A DNA stretch of 37,897 nt from Deltaproteobacteria bacterium (lineage in GTDB: Bacteria; Desulfobacterota; Binatia; DP-6). Shown piece after piece: positions 31,871 through 37,897 of this stretch. The stretch lies in NCBI GenBank assembly GCA_005888095.1, contig VBKF01000089.1, forward strand, positions 1 through 37,897. Reading direction: 5' to 3'. Numbering within the stretch: position 1 is the stretch's first letter; the number at the start of each line of letters is the position of its first letter. The translations under genes were made by a program, and so were the position numbers. The notes under the pieces are model-generated. The model was given only the letters and a program-made list of their open reading frames with translations, ran no database searches and was not told the origin of the DNA.

Positions 31871-32621
31871 TCCAGCGGGCCCCCGGGAGCGCGAGCGCTG
31901 CGATCGCGCCCGCCACGTCCTCCGGGACGGTCAGGCGCCCGCCGGGGTTGCGCCGCAGCGCCTCCTGGAACATGAACTCCGCGGCCGGGATCTTGCGCGC
32001 GGCCGGGGTGTCGGTGACCCCGGCGCGGACCGCGTTGACCGCGATACCGGCCCGGCCGAGCTCGAGGGCGAGCTGGCGGACGTGCGACTCGAGCGCCGCC
32101 TTGGCGGCCGACACCGCGCCGTAGAACGGCATCACCCGGGCGCCGCCCGCACTCGTCATCGCGAATATGCGGCTTCCCTCGCCGAGCAGGCCCCGCGAGT
32201 GGAGGTCCTGCACCCAGTACACCAGGCTGTGCGCCATGACGTCGAGCGTCATCTCGAGCTGCGCCTTGGTGGTCTGCTGGCCGGGCGCGTCGGAGACGAG
32301 CGGCTTGAGGGTACCGAAGGCGAGCGAATGCATGACGACCCGCAGCCCCTTGCCCCCCGCGAGCTCGCGGGCTCGATCGCAGACGTGCGCCCGCTTCTCC
32401 TCGTCGGCGGCGTTGACGTTGAAGAAATGGGCGGGGGAGCCGGCCGCCCGGACGTCGTTCGCGACGGCCTCGGCGAGGGGCAGCGTCGCCTTGCGGTCGA
32501 GGTGGACACCGAGGATGCCCATGCCCAGGCGGCCGAGCTCCCGCGCCGTCGCGGCGCCAAAGCCGCTGGACGCGCCGAGGATGAGGCCCCACTCCCCGTC
32601 GAACGGCCGCCAGGCGTCCAT
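31821..32621 (-). CDS. FabI-like enoyl-reductase / SDR family oxidoreductase
   Basis: A 266-residue Rossmann reductase. The nucleotide loop is LILGASSGFGAATARELG; downstream come FFNVNAADEEKR, HSLAFGTLKPLVSD and MPFYGAVSAAKAAL, giving a Y-x6-K spacing as in FabI-type enoyl-ACP reductases rather than the YxxxK of standard SDRs. The C-terminus reads RRNPGGRLTVPEDVAGAIAALALPGARWISGNVIGVDGG, typical of both. It would reduce an enoyl or keto thioester with NAD(P)H, but the Gly-rich loop is not the classical FabI SIA-type, so the precise reaction is open. The ATG (MDAWRPFDG) is chosen; the longer upstream frame overlaps the divergent gene. The 3' end overlaps the metallopeptidase-like gene by 50 nt. 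Confidence 0.8.
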   Translation of the reverse strand: MDAWRPFDGEWGLILGASSGFGAATARELGRLGMGILGVHLDRKATLPLAEAVANDVRAAGSPAHFFNVNAADEEKRAHVCDRARELAGGKGLRVVMHSLAFGTLKPLVSDAPGQQTTKAQLEMTLDVMAHSLVYWVQDLHSRGLLGEGSRIFAMTSAGGARVMPFYGAVSAAKAALESHVRQLALELGRAGIAVNAVRAGVTDTPAARKIPAAEFMFQEALRRNPGGRLTVPEDVAGAIAALALPGARWISGNVIGVDGGEDVAG

Positions 32622-32629
32622 GGCGGGGC

Positions 32630-32658
32630 CCCATATCGGAAGCTTGTCGGGGCGGCAA
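32630..32658 (-). promoter_or_regulatory. Promoter of the FabI-like gene
   Basis: Minus-strand TTGCCG, 17-bp spacer, TATGGG; the -10 ends 8 nt before the ATG (leaderless layout). It is interleaved with the promoter of the opposite gene. Confidence 0.4.
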
Positions 32659-32672
32659 CGCTCCGCTAGGTT
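32644..32672 (+). promoter_or_regulatory. Promoter of the divergent hypothetical gene
   Basis: TTGTCG, 17-bp spacer, TAGGTT; the -10 ends 6 nt before the GTG start codon, so the RNA should begin at the start codon. It overlaps the minus-strand promoter by 15 bp. Confidence 0.4.
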
Positions 32673-32678
32673 CGGCGC

Positions 32679-33212
32679 GTGGGCGGCAAAGGCGACCGGC
32701 CGACGGTCGAGAATCGCTGGTGGGTCGACCAGGGCAAGGATGCGGCTGGTCGACCGATCGAGCGCCCGCCGGCGCAGTTCGGCGGACGGTTCTTCCGGAC
32801 CGGCGAAGGCTTCGAGCAGGAGCGGGCGCAGCGCCGGCTCACCGACTCGAACCTGAAGTGGCTCGAGGAGGCCAACCCGCCTGTCGACGGCTGGGCGGTC
32901 GTTCACATGTTCCCCGGCGACCAGTTTCCCGTCCCTCGGTTCGAGAAGATCAAGGCCTCCCTCCGGCTCCCGTCCGGCGGCCGCGGCGTCCTCATCGACT
33001 CCGGCAACTCGGTGCGCGCCATCATGACCGGCCTGCCGGCAGGTGAGCGCCTGGTGGAGGTCCGGCTGGCGGACGAGTCGTCCTTCGACGCCTGGGTGCG
33101 GGGCGAGTGGGTCCGCGAGGCCCTCTTTCCGAGCTTCGCCGAGGCGCTCCGCGGGCTGCCGGCGCTGATCCGGGAGTACCTCGAGACGGACCGCGCGGCG
33201 ACCTTCCTCTGA
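32679..33212 (+). CDS. Hypothetical cytoplasmic protein
   Basis: A 177-residue protein that I do not recognise. It begins with a polar segment rich in Arg/Gly (KDAAGRPIERPPAQFGGRFFRTGEGFEQERAQ without hydrophobic helix) and continues as an alpha/beta domain (DGWAVVHMFPGDQFPVPRFEKIKASLRLPSGGRGVLIDSGNSVRAIMTGL and a last helical part LFPSFAEALRGLPALIREYLE). No signal peptide or membrane segment. GTG is taken as the start because the -10 box is 6 nt upstream and no other codon suits; no Shine-Dalgarno site is visible. It is divergent from the FabI-like gene. Confidence 0.65.
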   Translation: MGGKGDRPTVENRWWVDQGKDAAGRPIERPPAQFGGRFFRTGEGFEQERAQRRLTDSNLKWLEEANPPVDGWAVVHMFPGDQFPVPRFEKIKASLRLPSGGRGVLIDSGNSVRAIMTGLPAGERLVEVRLADESSFDAWVRGEWVREALFPSFAEALRGLPALIREYLETDRAATFL

Positions 33213-33284
33213 CCCCGAGGGGTGCCCTTTACGGGGTCGCCGCGGGTAGGCTATGGACCGCGGCTGACAACAAGGGGGTTGCCC

Positions 33285-33599
33285 GTGGCCACCACCGAGG
33301 ACGAGCTAGCGAAAAAGCAGGTACAGGAAGCGGTCTGGACGTGGTCCGGCCGGGTCATCGTGCTCGCGGTCGTGTTCGGCTTCGGCTTCTTCGCGGCCTG
33401 GATACTCTGGGGCGTGGGCCTGAGCGGCGCGCCCGCCCTGCGCGTCCGCGTGGCGGAGCAGGACGCCCAGCTCCTCGAGCGCAAGAACCGTCAGGTCGAC
33501 ATCGAGGGCAAGCTCACCGTGTGCCAGGGCCGGCTCGACGAGTGCAACCGCTCGCTGGCCGCGAAGTCGGCGGCGGCGCAGCAGCCGGCGGCGCCGTAG
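33285..33599 (+). CDS. Single-pass membrane protein with a short coiled-coil tail
   Basis: A 104-residue protein: a soluble start (ATTEDELAKKQVQEAVWTWSGR), one TM helix (VIVLAVVFGFGFFAAWILWGVGL), then a charged helix (VRVAEQDAQLLERKNRQVDIEGKLTVCQGRLDECNRSLAAKSAAAQQ) with Leu/Ala heptads and two Cys that could form a disulfide. A cytoplasmic-N, periplasmic-C orientation is likely. Function unknown. The GTG start is preceded by AGGGGG at 9 nt. A TAGGCT box lies 32 nt upstream without a clear -35. Confidence 0.6.
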   Translation: MATTEDELAKKQVQEAVWTWSGRVIVLAVVFGFGFFAAWILWGVGLSGAPALRVRVAEQDAQLLERKNRQVDIEGKLTVCQGRLDECNRSLAAKSAAAQQPAAP

Positions 33600-33611
33600 C
33601 GCGCAGGCCGC

Positions 33612-34802
33612 TTAGATCACGCCGGCGGTGCGCAGACGGTCGACTTGCGGCCGCTCCAGTCGCAGGAGGCCTTCGTAGACCTCCTCGTTGTGCTCGCCCA
33701 GCTCTGGTCCGAGGCGATGAACGGCGCCCGGCGTGTGTGACAGCTTCGCGACGACGCCGGGGACGACCACCGCGCCGAGCTTCGGGTGTGGCAGACGGAC
33801 GACCATGTCGCGGGCGAGGAGCTGGGGATGCGCCACGAGCTCGTCGACGCCGTACACGGGTGCGCACGGCACGTTGGCCCGCTCGGGACCGAGCACCCGC
33901 ATGACCTCGGCGACCGAGTGCTCCGCCACCCAGGCGCCGACCACGTCGTTCACCTCGGCACCGTGCTCGAGGCGGGCGGCAGCGCCGCGGAAGCGCGGGT
34001 CGTCGCCCAGCTCGGGCCGTCCGATCGCCGCCGCGAGGCGGCGGAAGATGCGATTGGTGGCGATCGCGATCACCACCCAGCCGTCGCGCGCCCGGTAGGC
34101 GTCGTAGGGAGCGGTCGCGAGATGGCGGTTCCCGACGCGCGCCGGCAGCCGCCCGGTCGCCGCGTGAATGGTGGGCCAGCTGTCGAGCAGCGAGAACATC
34201 GCGTCCTGGCTGGACACGTCGACCGGCTGCCCCGTGCCGGTGCGGCTGCGAGCCGCGAGCGCGGCGAGGATGCCGACCGCGCCGTAGAGGCCCGCGACGA
34301 AATCGCCGAGCGAGCCGCCGCCGCGCGTCGGCGGGCTCTCCGGAAAACCCGTGATCGACATGAAGCCGCCCGCCGCCTGCGCCACGATGTCGTAGGACGG
34401 CCGGGAGGACCACGGTCCCGTCTGCCCGAAGCCCGAAAGGCTCGCGACGATGAGCCGGGGGTGCTCGCGGCAGAGGTCGTCGGGCGCGAGCCCCCACGAG
34501 GCGAGCGTGCCGCCGGCGAAGTTCTCGGCCAGCACGTCGACGTGCGCGAGCAGCCGGCGCAGCAATCCCCGCCCCTCCTCCTGCCGGACGTCGAGGGTAA
34601 TGCCTTTCTTGTTGCGGTTGAGCGCGAGGAAGGCCACCGGGACGCCGTCGGCCGTGGGATAGCCGTAGCGCCCCTCGTCGCCGCCCCGCGGCGCCTCCAC
34701 CTTGATCACCTCGGCGCCGAGGTCGGCGAGGATCGCGGTGCAGAAGGGGCCGGCGAGGAAGCGCGTCAAGTCGAGGACCCGGACGCCGGCGAGCGCGGTC
34801 AC
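33612..34802 (-). CDS. CaiB/BaiF-type (family III) CoA transferase
   Basis: A 396-residue family III CoA transferase: VRVLDLTRFLAGPFCTAILADLGAEVIKVE at the N-terminus, NRNKKGITLD, LAENFAGGTL, and PSYDIVAQAAGGFMSITG followed by GDFVAGLYGAVGILAAL, in which D167 is the position of the catalytic Asp that forms the acyl-anhydride intermediate (Asp169 in formyl-CoA transferase). Ends with typical LLARDMVVRLPHP and GEHNEEVYEGLL. It transfers CoA between carboxylic acids; the substrate (bile-acid-like, aromatic or branched acid) is not readable. GTG start overlaps the upstream stop as GTGA, so it is coupled to the small helical gene. Confidence 0.92.
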   Translation of the reverse strand: MTALAGVRVLDLTRFLAGPFCTAILADLGAEVIKVEAPRGGDEGRYGYPTADGVPVAFLALNRNKKGITLDVRQEEGRGLLRRLLAHVDVLAENFAGGTLASWGLAPDDLCREHPRLIVASLSGFGQTGPWSSRPSYDIVAQAAGGFMSITGFPESPPTRGGGSLGDFVAGLYGAVGILAALAARSRTGTGQPVDVSSQDAMFSLLDSWPTIHAATGRLPARVGNRHLATAPYDAYRARDGWVVIAIATNRIFRRLAAAIGRPELGDDPRFRGAAARLEHGAEVNDVVGAWVAEHSVAEVMRVLGPERANVPCAPVYGVDELVAHPQLLARDMVVRLPHPKLGAVVVPGVVAKLSHTPGAVHRLGPELGEHNEEVYEGLLRLERPQVDRLRTAGVI

Positions 34803-35068
34803 AGGTACGGGACGAAGTTCTTGAGCGCCGAGAGCAGCGCCTCGAGGTCCGCATACTCCTGGAGGTCCGCGTAGAGCGCCGCCCACGTCGCCCGCACGCG
34901 GGCCGTGTCCTGCTCCTCGGCCGGGACGCCGAGCGCCCGCTCGAGCTGCTTCAGGAGCGGCTGGGTCTGGAGCTTCGTCTCGACGGGGATCTCCTCCGAG
35001 ATCGCGATCAGCAGGCGGCTCCGCTCGATCAGCCGCCCGATGATGTACTCGTCGCTCCGCTCGACCAT
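34799..35068 (-). CDS. Small helical hypothetical protein
   Basis: An 89-residue acidic, all-helical protein (SDEYIIGRLIERSRLLIAISEEIPVETKLQTQPLLKQLERALGVPAEEQD, then WAALYADLQEYADLEALLSAL). No Cys, no signal peptide, no known motif. It lies 4 nt after the TPR gene and overlaps the CoA-transferase GTG by 4 nt, so it is part of this three-gene operon. A role as an adaptor or regulator of the TPR protein is possible but not supported. Confidence 0.6.
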   Translation of the reverse strand: MVERSDEYIIGRLIERSRLLIAISEEIPVETKLQTQPLLKQLERALGVPAEEQDTARVRATWAALYADLQEYADLEALLSALKNFVPYL

Positions 35069-35072
35069 GCCG

Positions 35073-35417
35073 CTAGCCGGGCTTCTCCTGCTCTTTCAGC
35101 TGCCGCTTCCAGTCCAGCATGCGCGCCTTGGCGCTCTCGGCTTCCGCCTCCGCGATCATGCCCGCCGCCTGGTAGAACCGTGAAAGACTGGTGTGCGCGA
35201 GCGTGTCGTCGGGCACGAGCTCGACGAGGCGCTTGCCCGCCTCGATCGCCTGGTCGTGCTGCTTGAGCTCGCTGTAGGCCATGGCGAGGCCGTGCCAGGC
35301 GTCGGAGTAGCCCGGGTCGAGGGTGATCGCGGCCCGATAGGTCTCGACCGCCTCCTCGAGCTTGCCGTCCGCGAAGAGGTCGATCGCCCGGTCGTACAGC
35401 TCTTCCTTGCTCGCCAT
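35073..35417 (-). CDS. TPR-repeat protein
   Basis: A 114-residue protein made of about three TPR units: ELYDRAIDLFADGKLEEAVETYRAAITLDPGYSDAWHGLAMAYSELKQHDQAIEAGKRLVELVPDDTLAHTSLSRFYQAAGM, cut here into its repeats, with the usual W/L/G/Y/A/F/A/P positions. The end is a charged helix (AEAESAKARMLDWKRQLKEQEKPG). TPRs mediate protein-protein binding; the partner is unknown. The first gene of the CoA-transferase operon; the -10 box lies 7 nt before its ATG. Confidence 0.85.
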   Translation of the reverse strand: MASKEELYDRAIDLFADGKLEEAVETYRAAITLDPGYSDAWHGLAMAYSELKQHDQAIEAGKRLVELVPDDTLAHTSLSRFYQAAGMIAEAEAESAKARMLDWKRQLKEQEKPG

Positions 35418-35424
35418 CCAACGA

Positions 35425-35454
35425 TGCGTAGCGCATTCTCGCGGCTCGCGGCAA
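35425..35454 (-). promoter_or_regulatory. Promoter of the TPR/CoA-transferase operon
   Basis: Minus-strand TTGCCG, 18-bp spacer, TACGCA; the -10 ends 7 nt before the ATG (leaderless layout). The -35 is 5 bp from the -35 of the divergent luxE-like promoter. Confidence 0.4.
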
Positions 35455-35459
35455 GCGCG

Positions 35460-35488
35460 TTGACACGCTCGGGAAGCGCCCGTACGCT
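35460..35488 (+). promoter_or_regulatory. Promoter of the luxE-luxC-like operon
   Basis: A perfect TTGACA, 17-bp spacer, TACGCT; the -10 ends 8 nt before the GTG start. The two divergent promoters lie back to back, a place where one regulator could control both operons. Confidence 0.5.
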
Positions 35489-35496
35489 CGCCGCGC

Positions 35497-36576
35497 GTGA
35501 GCAGCGCCGTTTCGTTGGAAGCCGGGCTCGCGGCGGCGATCGCGACGCGAGAGGCCCTCGACTTCGAGGCGTGGGCGCAGCGGATCTTCCGTCATCAGTT
35601 CGAGCGCAACGCGCCGTACCGTGCCTTCTGCGAGCGGCGCGGCGTCCGCCCGGAGACCGTGGCGCGCTGGGAAGACGTGCCCGCCGTTCCGGCGGCCGCC
35701 TTCCGTCGCGCCGAGCTCGCGTGCGGGCCGCCGGAGGCGATCTTCCGCACCAGCGGCACGACGGATGCGGAGTCGCGCGGCCGCCACCTCGTCCCGCATC
35801 TCGCCCTCTACCGCGCGAGCGCGCTCGGCGCGTTCGAGCGCTTCGTGCTGCCCGACGGCGCTCGTCTCGCCTGCCTCTTCCTCGTGCCGTCGCCCGCGCT
35901 GCGGCCCGACTCCTCGCTGGCGCGCATGTGCGCGTGGGTGGGCGAGGCGTTCGGCCGCGGCGTCGAGTGGCTCGTCGGTCGGGACGGGCTCGACGTCGAG
36001 CGGCTCCTCGCGTCCCTCGCGGACGCCGAGCGGCGGGGCGAGGCGGTGCTCGTCGGTGGCGTGACGTCGGCGTTCGTCCGGCTGTTCGACGCCTGCGCGG
36101 CGCGCCGGCTCGCGTTCCGGCTGGGCCCCGGCAGCCGCGTGATGGACACGGGTGGCACGAAGGGGCTCGGGCGCCCGCTTTCGCGCGCCGGCTTCCTGCG
36201 CACCTGCTGGACCATGCTCGGCGTCGCCGGCTACCACTGCGTCAACGAGTACGGCATGACCGAGCTCTGCTCGCAGCGCTACGAGAGCGCGCTGCGTGAC
36301 CGCTTCGACGGGCGCGGGCTCGCACCGCGGCGGCTCCTGGCGCCCGCGTGGCTCAGGACGCGCGTCCTCGATCCCGACACGCTGGCGCCCGCCCGGCCGG
36401 GCGAGGTCGGCCTCCTCTGCCATCACGACCTGGCCAACGCCGGCTCGGTCTCGGTGGTCCTCACCGACGATCTCGGACGGACCGTCGGTGAAGACGGCAT
36501 CGAGGTCACGGGCCGCGCGGCCGGCGCCGCGCGGCGCGGCTGCGGTCTGCTCCTCGCGGAGCTCGCCGGCTCGTGA
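35497..36576 (+). CDS. LuxE-like acyl-protein synthetase (adenylate-forming)
   Basis: A 359-residue adenylate-forming enzyme of the LuxE type: FRTSGTTDAESRGRHLV (~83-99) is the ATP-binding loop with the acyl-protein synthetase 'SSGTTxxxSxxR' form, and CVNEYGMTELCSQ (~248-260) corresponds to the A5 motif of the family. The C-terminal ~70 residues hold LLCHHDLANAGSV and VVLTDDLGR. In luminous bacteria LuxE activates a fatty acid as acyl-AMP and passes the acyl group to LuxC. No luciferase (luxAB) lies in the window. GTG start; the stop overlaps the next gene by GTGA. The first gene of the operon. Confidence 0.85.
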   Translation: MSSAVSLEAGLAAAIATREALDFEAWAQRIFRHQFERNAPYRAFCERRGVRPETVARWEDVPAVPAAAFRRAELACGPPEAIFRTSGTTDAESRGRHLVPHLALYRASALGAFERFVLPDGARLACLFLVPSPALRPDSSLARMCAWVGEAFGRGVEWLVGRDGLDVERLLASLADAERRGEAVLVGGVTSAFVRLFDACAARRLAFRLGPGSRVMDTGGTKGLGRPLSRAGFLRTCWTMLGVAGYHCVNEYGMTELCSQRYESALRDRFDGRGLAPRRLLAPAWLRTRVLDPDTLAPARPGEVGLLCHHDLANAGSVSVVLTDDLGRTVGEDGIEVTGRAAGAARRGCGLLLAELAGS

Positions 36577-37817
36577 GCGGCCCTTGCGATACGCCGGCCG
36601 AGCTCGCTGCGCTCGTCGCCGACGCGGTCCGCGCCCGCACCCGGCTCCGCGCCAGGGCGATCGGCGACACCGCCGAGGCGCTCGGCGCGGCCGCGGCGCG
36701 CTGGGGCACCGATGCCGAGCTGCTCCGCGACCTGCCGGCCGTGGCGCGCCTCTCGGCGCCGGTCGTCGCGGCGGCGGTGCGCATCGCGGCCGCCGCGCTC
36801 GACACGTCCGCCATGCTCGCCCTCGTCGAGCACGAGTTCGGTGCGGGGGCCGCCGGTCGCCCCGCGCCCGCGGGGCCTTCGCTGGTGGGCCACGTGCTCG
36901 CCGGGAACGTTCCCGCGCTCGGGCTCCCGGCCATCGCGCTCGGCTGCCTGGTGGGCGCGGCCGTGGTCGTCAAGTCGGGCCGGGACGACCCGCTCTCCGC
37001 GCCCGCTTTTCACCGCGCGCTCGCGGCCGTCGATCCGGCGCTCGCCGCGACGGTCGTGACGGCGTACTGGCCGGGCGGCGAACGCGCGTGGGAGGAGGCC
37101 GCCTTCGCGCGCGCCGACGTCGTCGTCGCGAGCGGCACGGACGAGACGGTGGCGGCGCTCGCGGGACGTCTCGGTGCGCGGCTCCTGGCCCACGGCGAGC
37201 GGGTGAGCGTGGCGGCGGTCAGCCGGGAGGGCCTCGGGCGCGACGAGCCGCTCGCCGAGCGCCTCGCGCTCGACGTCGCGCTCCACGACCAGCGCGGCTG
37301 TCTCTCGCCGTGCGCGGTGTACGTCGAGGCTGACGGGCGCCTTTCCCCGATGGCATTCGCCGAGCGGCTGGCCGCCGCGCTCGACACCGTGGCGCGGGCG
37401 CTGCCGCCGGGGCCGGCCACGATCGAGGAGCGGGCCGCCCGGCGCACGCTCGAGGGCGAAGCCGAGTGGGAGCCCCGCTGTCGCGTGCTCGGCGGGGCCG
37501 GCGGGCTCGTCGTCTACGACCCGCGGCCGGCGTTCCGCCCGATCGCGGGCCGGCGCGCGATCCGGCTCCATCCCCTGGACACGCTCGCCGCGCTGCCCGT
37601 GATGCTCCCGCGAGGCCGGGTCGAGTGCGTCGGGCTGGCGGCGTCGGGTCCCGAGACGGCGGCGCTGGTGCCGGCACTGCGCGCGCTCGGCGTCGCCCGC
37701 ATCTGCCCCATCGGCCGCATGCAGCAGCCGACGCTCGCCTGGCCCCGCAGCCAGCGGCTGCCGCTCGGCTCGCTCCTCGGCCGCCCGGGCCCGAGCGCGC
37801 TCGAGGTCGAGGCGTGA
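36573..37817 (+). CDS. LuxC-like acyl-CoA reductase (aldehyde-dehydrogenase superfamily)
   Basis: A 414-residue protein of the LuxC/acyl-CoA reductase family. It has the nucleotide-binding region SLVGHVLAGNVPALGLPAI (~104-121) and CLVGAAVVVKSGRDDPLSAP, VVVASGTDETVAALAGRLG, and DQRGCLSPCAVYVE, in which C243 aligns with the acylated Cys of LuxC. It would reduce acyl-protein or acyl-CoA to the fatty aldehyde with NADPH, taking the acyl group from the LuxE-like partner. GTG start overlaps the luxE-like stop, and its own stop overlaps the next GTG in the same way, so the three proteins are probably made in equal amounts. Confidence 0.85.
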   Translation: MSGPCDTPAELAALVADAVRARTRLRARAIGDTAEALGAAAARWGTDAELLRDLPAVARLSAPVVAAAVRIAAAALDTSAMLALVEHEFGAGAAGRPAPAGPSLVGHVLAGNVPALGLPAIALGCLVGAAVVVKSGRDDPLSAPAFHRALAAVDPALAATVVTAYWPGGERAWEEAAFARADVVVASGTDETVAALAGRLGARLLAHGERVSVAAVSREGLGRDEPLAERLALDVALHDQRGCLSPCAVYVEADGRLSPMAFAERLAAALDTVARALPPGPATIEERAARRTLEGEAEWEPRCRVLGGAGGLVVYDPRPAFRPIAGRRAIRLHPLDTLAALPVMLPRGRVECVGLAASGPETAALVPALRALGVARICPIGRMQQPTLAWPRSQRLPLGSLLGRPGPSALEVEA

Positions 37818-37897
37818 GCGAGGATGACCTGCACGCGCTCTTCCTGCGCCACGTCTGCCAGACGTCGCCGGCGCCCCTCGGCATCACGGTGGCGCGC
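37814..37897 (+). CDS. N-terminus of a probable class III aminotransferase (cut by the window)
   Basis: Only 28 residues are visible: MSEDDLHALFLRHVCQTSP then PLGITVAR. The pattern 'F.RHV.QTS..PLGL.I.RA' is how class III (acetylornithine/GABA-type, PLP) aminotransferases often start just before their first strand. The call is therefore tentative. The GTG overlaps the luxC-like stop (GTGA), so it belongs to the same operon and could aminate the aldehyde made upstream. Confidence 0.4.
   Translation, partial: MSEDDLHALFLRHVCQTSPAPLGITVAR

Noticed and set aside
33223-33252. Possible promoter TGCCCT/TAGGCT before the single-pass membrane gene
   Set aside because: The -35 does not match and the gene has a clear ribosome site; probably cotranscribed or with an unseen promoter.
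1-37897. tRNA, rRNA, CRISPR array, IS element or phage genes
   Set aside because: No tRNA T-loop pattern, regular spaced repeats, transposase or integrase-like frame was seen; the only tandem repeats are the in-frame Thr linkers.

Overview
The window is very GC-rich DNA, tightly packed with genes on both strands, probably from an uncultivated soil- or sediment-type bacterium. Best guess is Candidatus Binatota (Desulfobacterota_B) or a related delta-proteobacterial lineage. The reasons are large secreted enzymes joined to modules by long Thr/Ser-rich linkers, Cys-rich CGDG...CD repeats and thrombospondin-3-like DxDxDG repeats, together with steroid/fatty-acid type acyl-CoA dehydrogenase pairs, a CaiB-type CoA transferase, an LLM (F420-type) oxidoreductase, an HAE3/MMPL RND transporter and an outer-membrane barrel (Gram-negative). 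The assignment is inference from gene style, not from a marker gene. No rRNA, tRNA, IS element, phage gene or CRISPR array was seen.

Layout. 1-2230: the tail of a probable methyltransferase, a fused CinA-like/nucleotidyltransferase-like protein, and a convergent extended SDR. 2233-7635: two divergent secreted enzymes (alpha/beta hydrolase and purple-acid-phosphatase-like phosphoesterase), both with Thr-rich linkers. 7640-11700: a small exported protein, a LOG-family protein, then an acyl-CoA dehydrogenase pair coupled to a ZIP metal transporter. 11865-17127: two more large exported proteins, one of unknown function with a C-terminal module related to that of the hydrolase, one a pectinacetylesterase-family enzyme, and a small membrane protein. 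17124-18597: a BrnT/BrnA toxin-antitoxin pair head-to-head with an arsR-arsI-like arsenic module. 18594-24408: a four-gene minus-strand operon (outer-membrane protein, RND permease fused to a cyclic-nucleotide-binding domain, secreted esterase, EthD-EthD-GNAT fusion). 24618-27257: small redox and exported proteins, an LLM oxidoreductase and an ACT-domain protein. 27540-30279: a type IV minor pilin operon (FimT/GspH-, PilV-, PilW- and PilX-like). 30292-33599: small uncharacterised genes, a mini zinc-metallopeptidase-like protein and a FabI-like reductase. 33612-35417: a CaiB-family CoA transferase with a small helical protein and a TPR protein. 35497-37897: a LuxE-like acyl-protein synthetase, a LuxC-like acyl-CoA reductase and the beginning of a probable class III aminotransferase, translationally coupled.

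The most interesting points are (i) the luciferase-free luxE-luxC-aminotransferase operon, which could make fatty aldehydes and perhaps long-chain amines; (ii) the modular surface proteins sharing linkers and a divergent C-terminal domain; (iii) the RND permease with a cNMP-binding tail; and (iv) a recurrent promoter layout in which the -10 box lies only 6-14 nt from the start codon, implying leaderless or nearly leaderless mRNAs for many genes. The promoter calls were made by eye and need a computed background.
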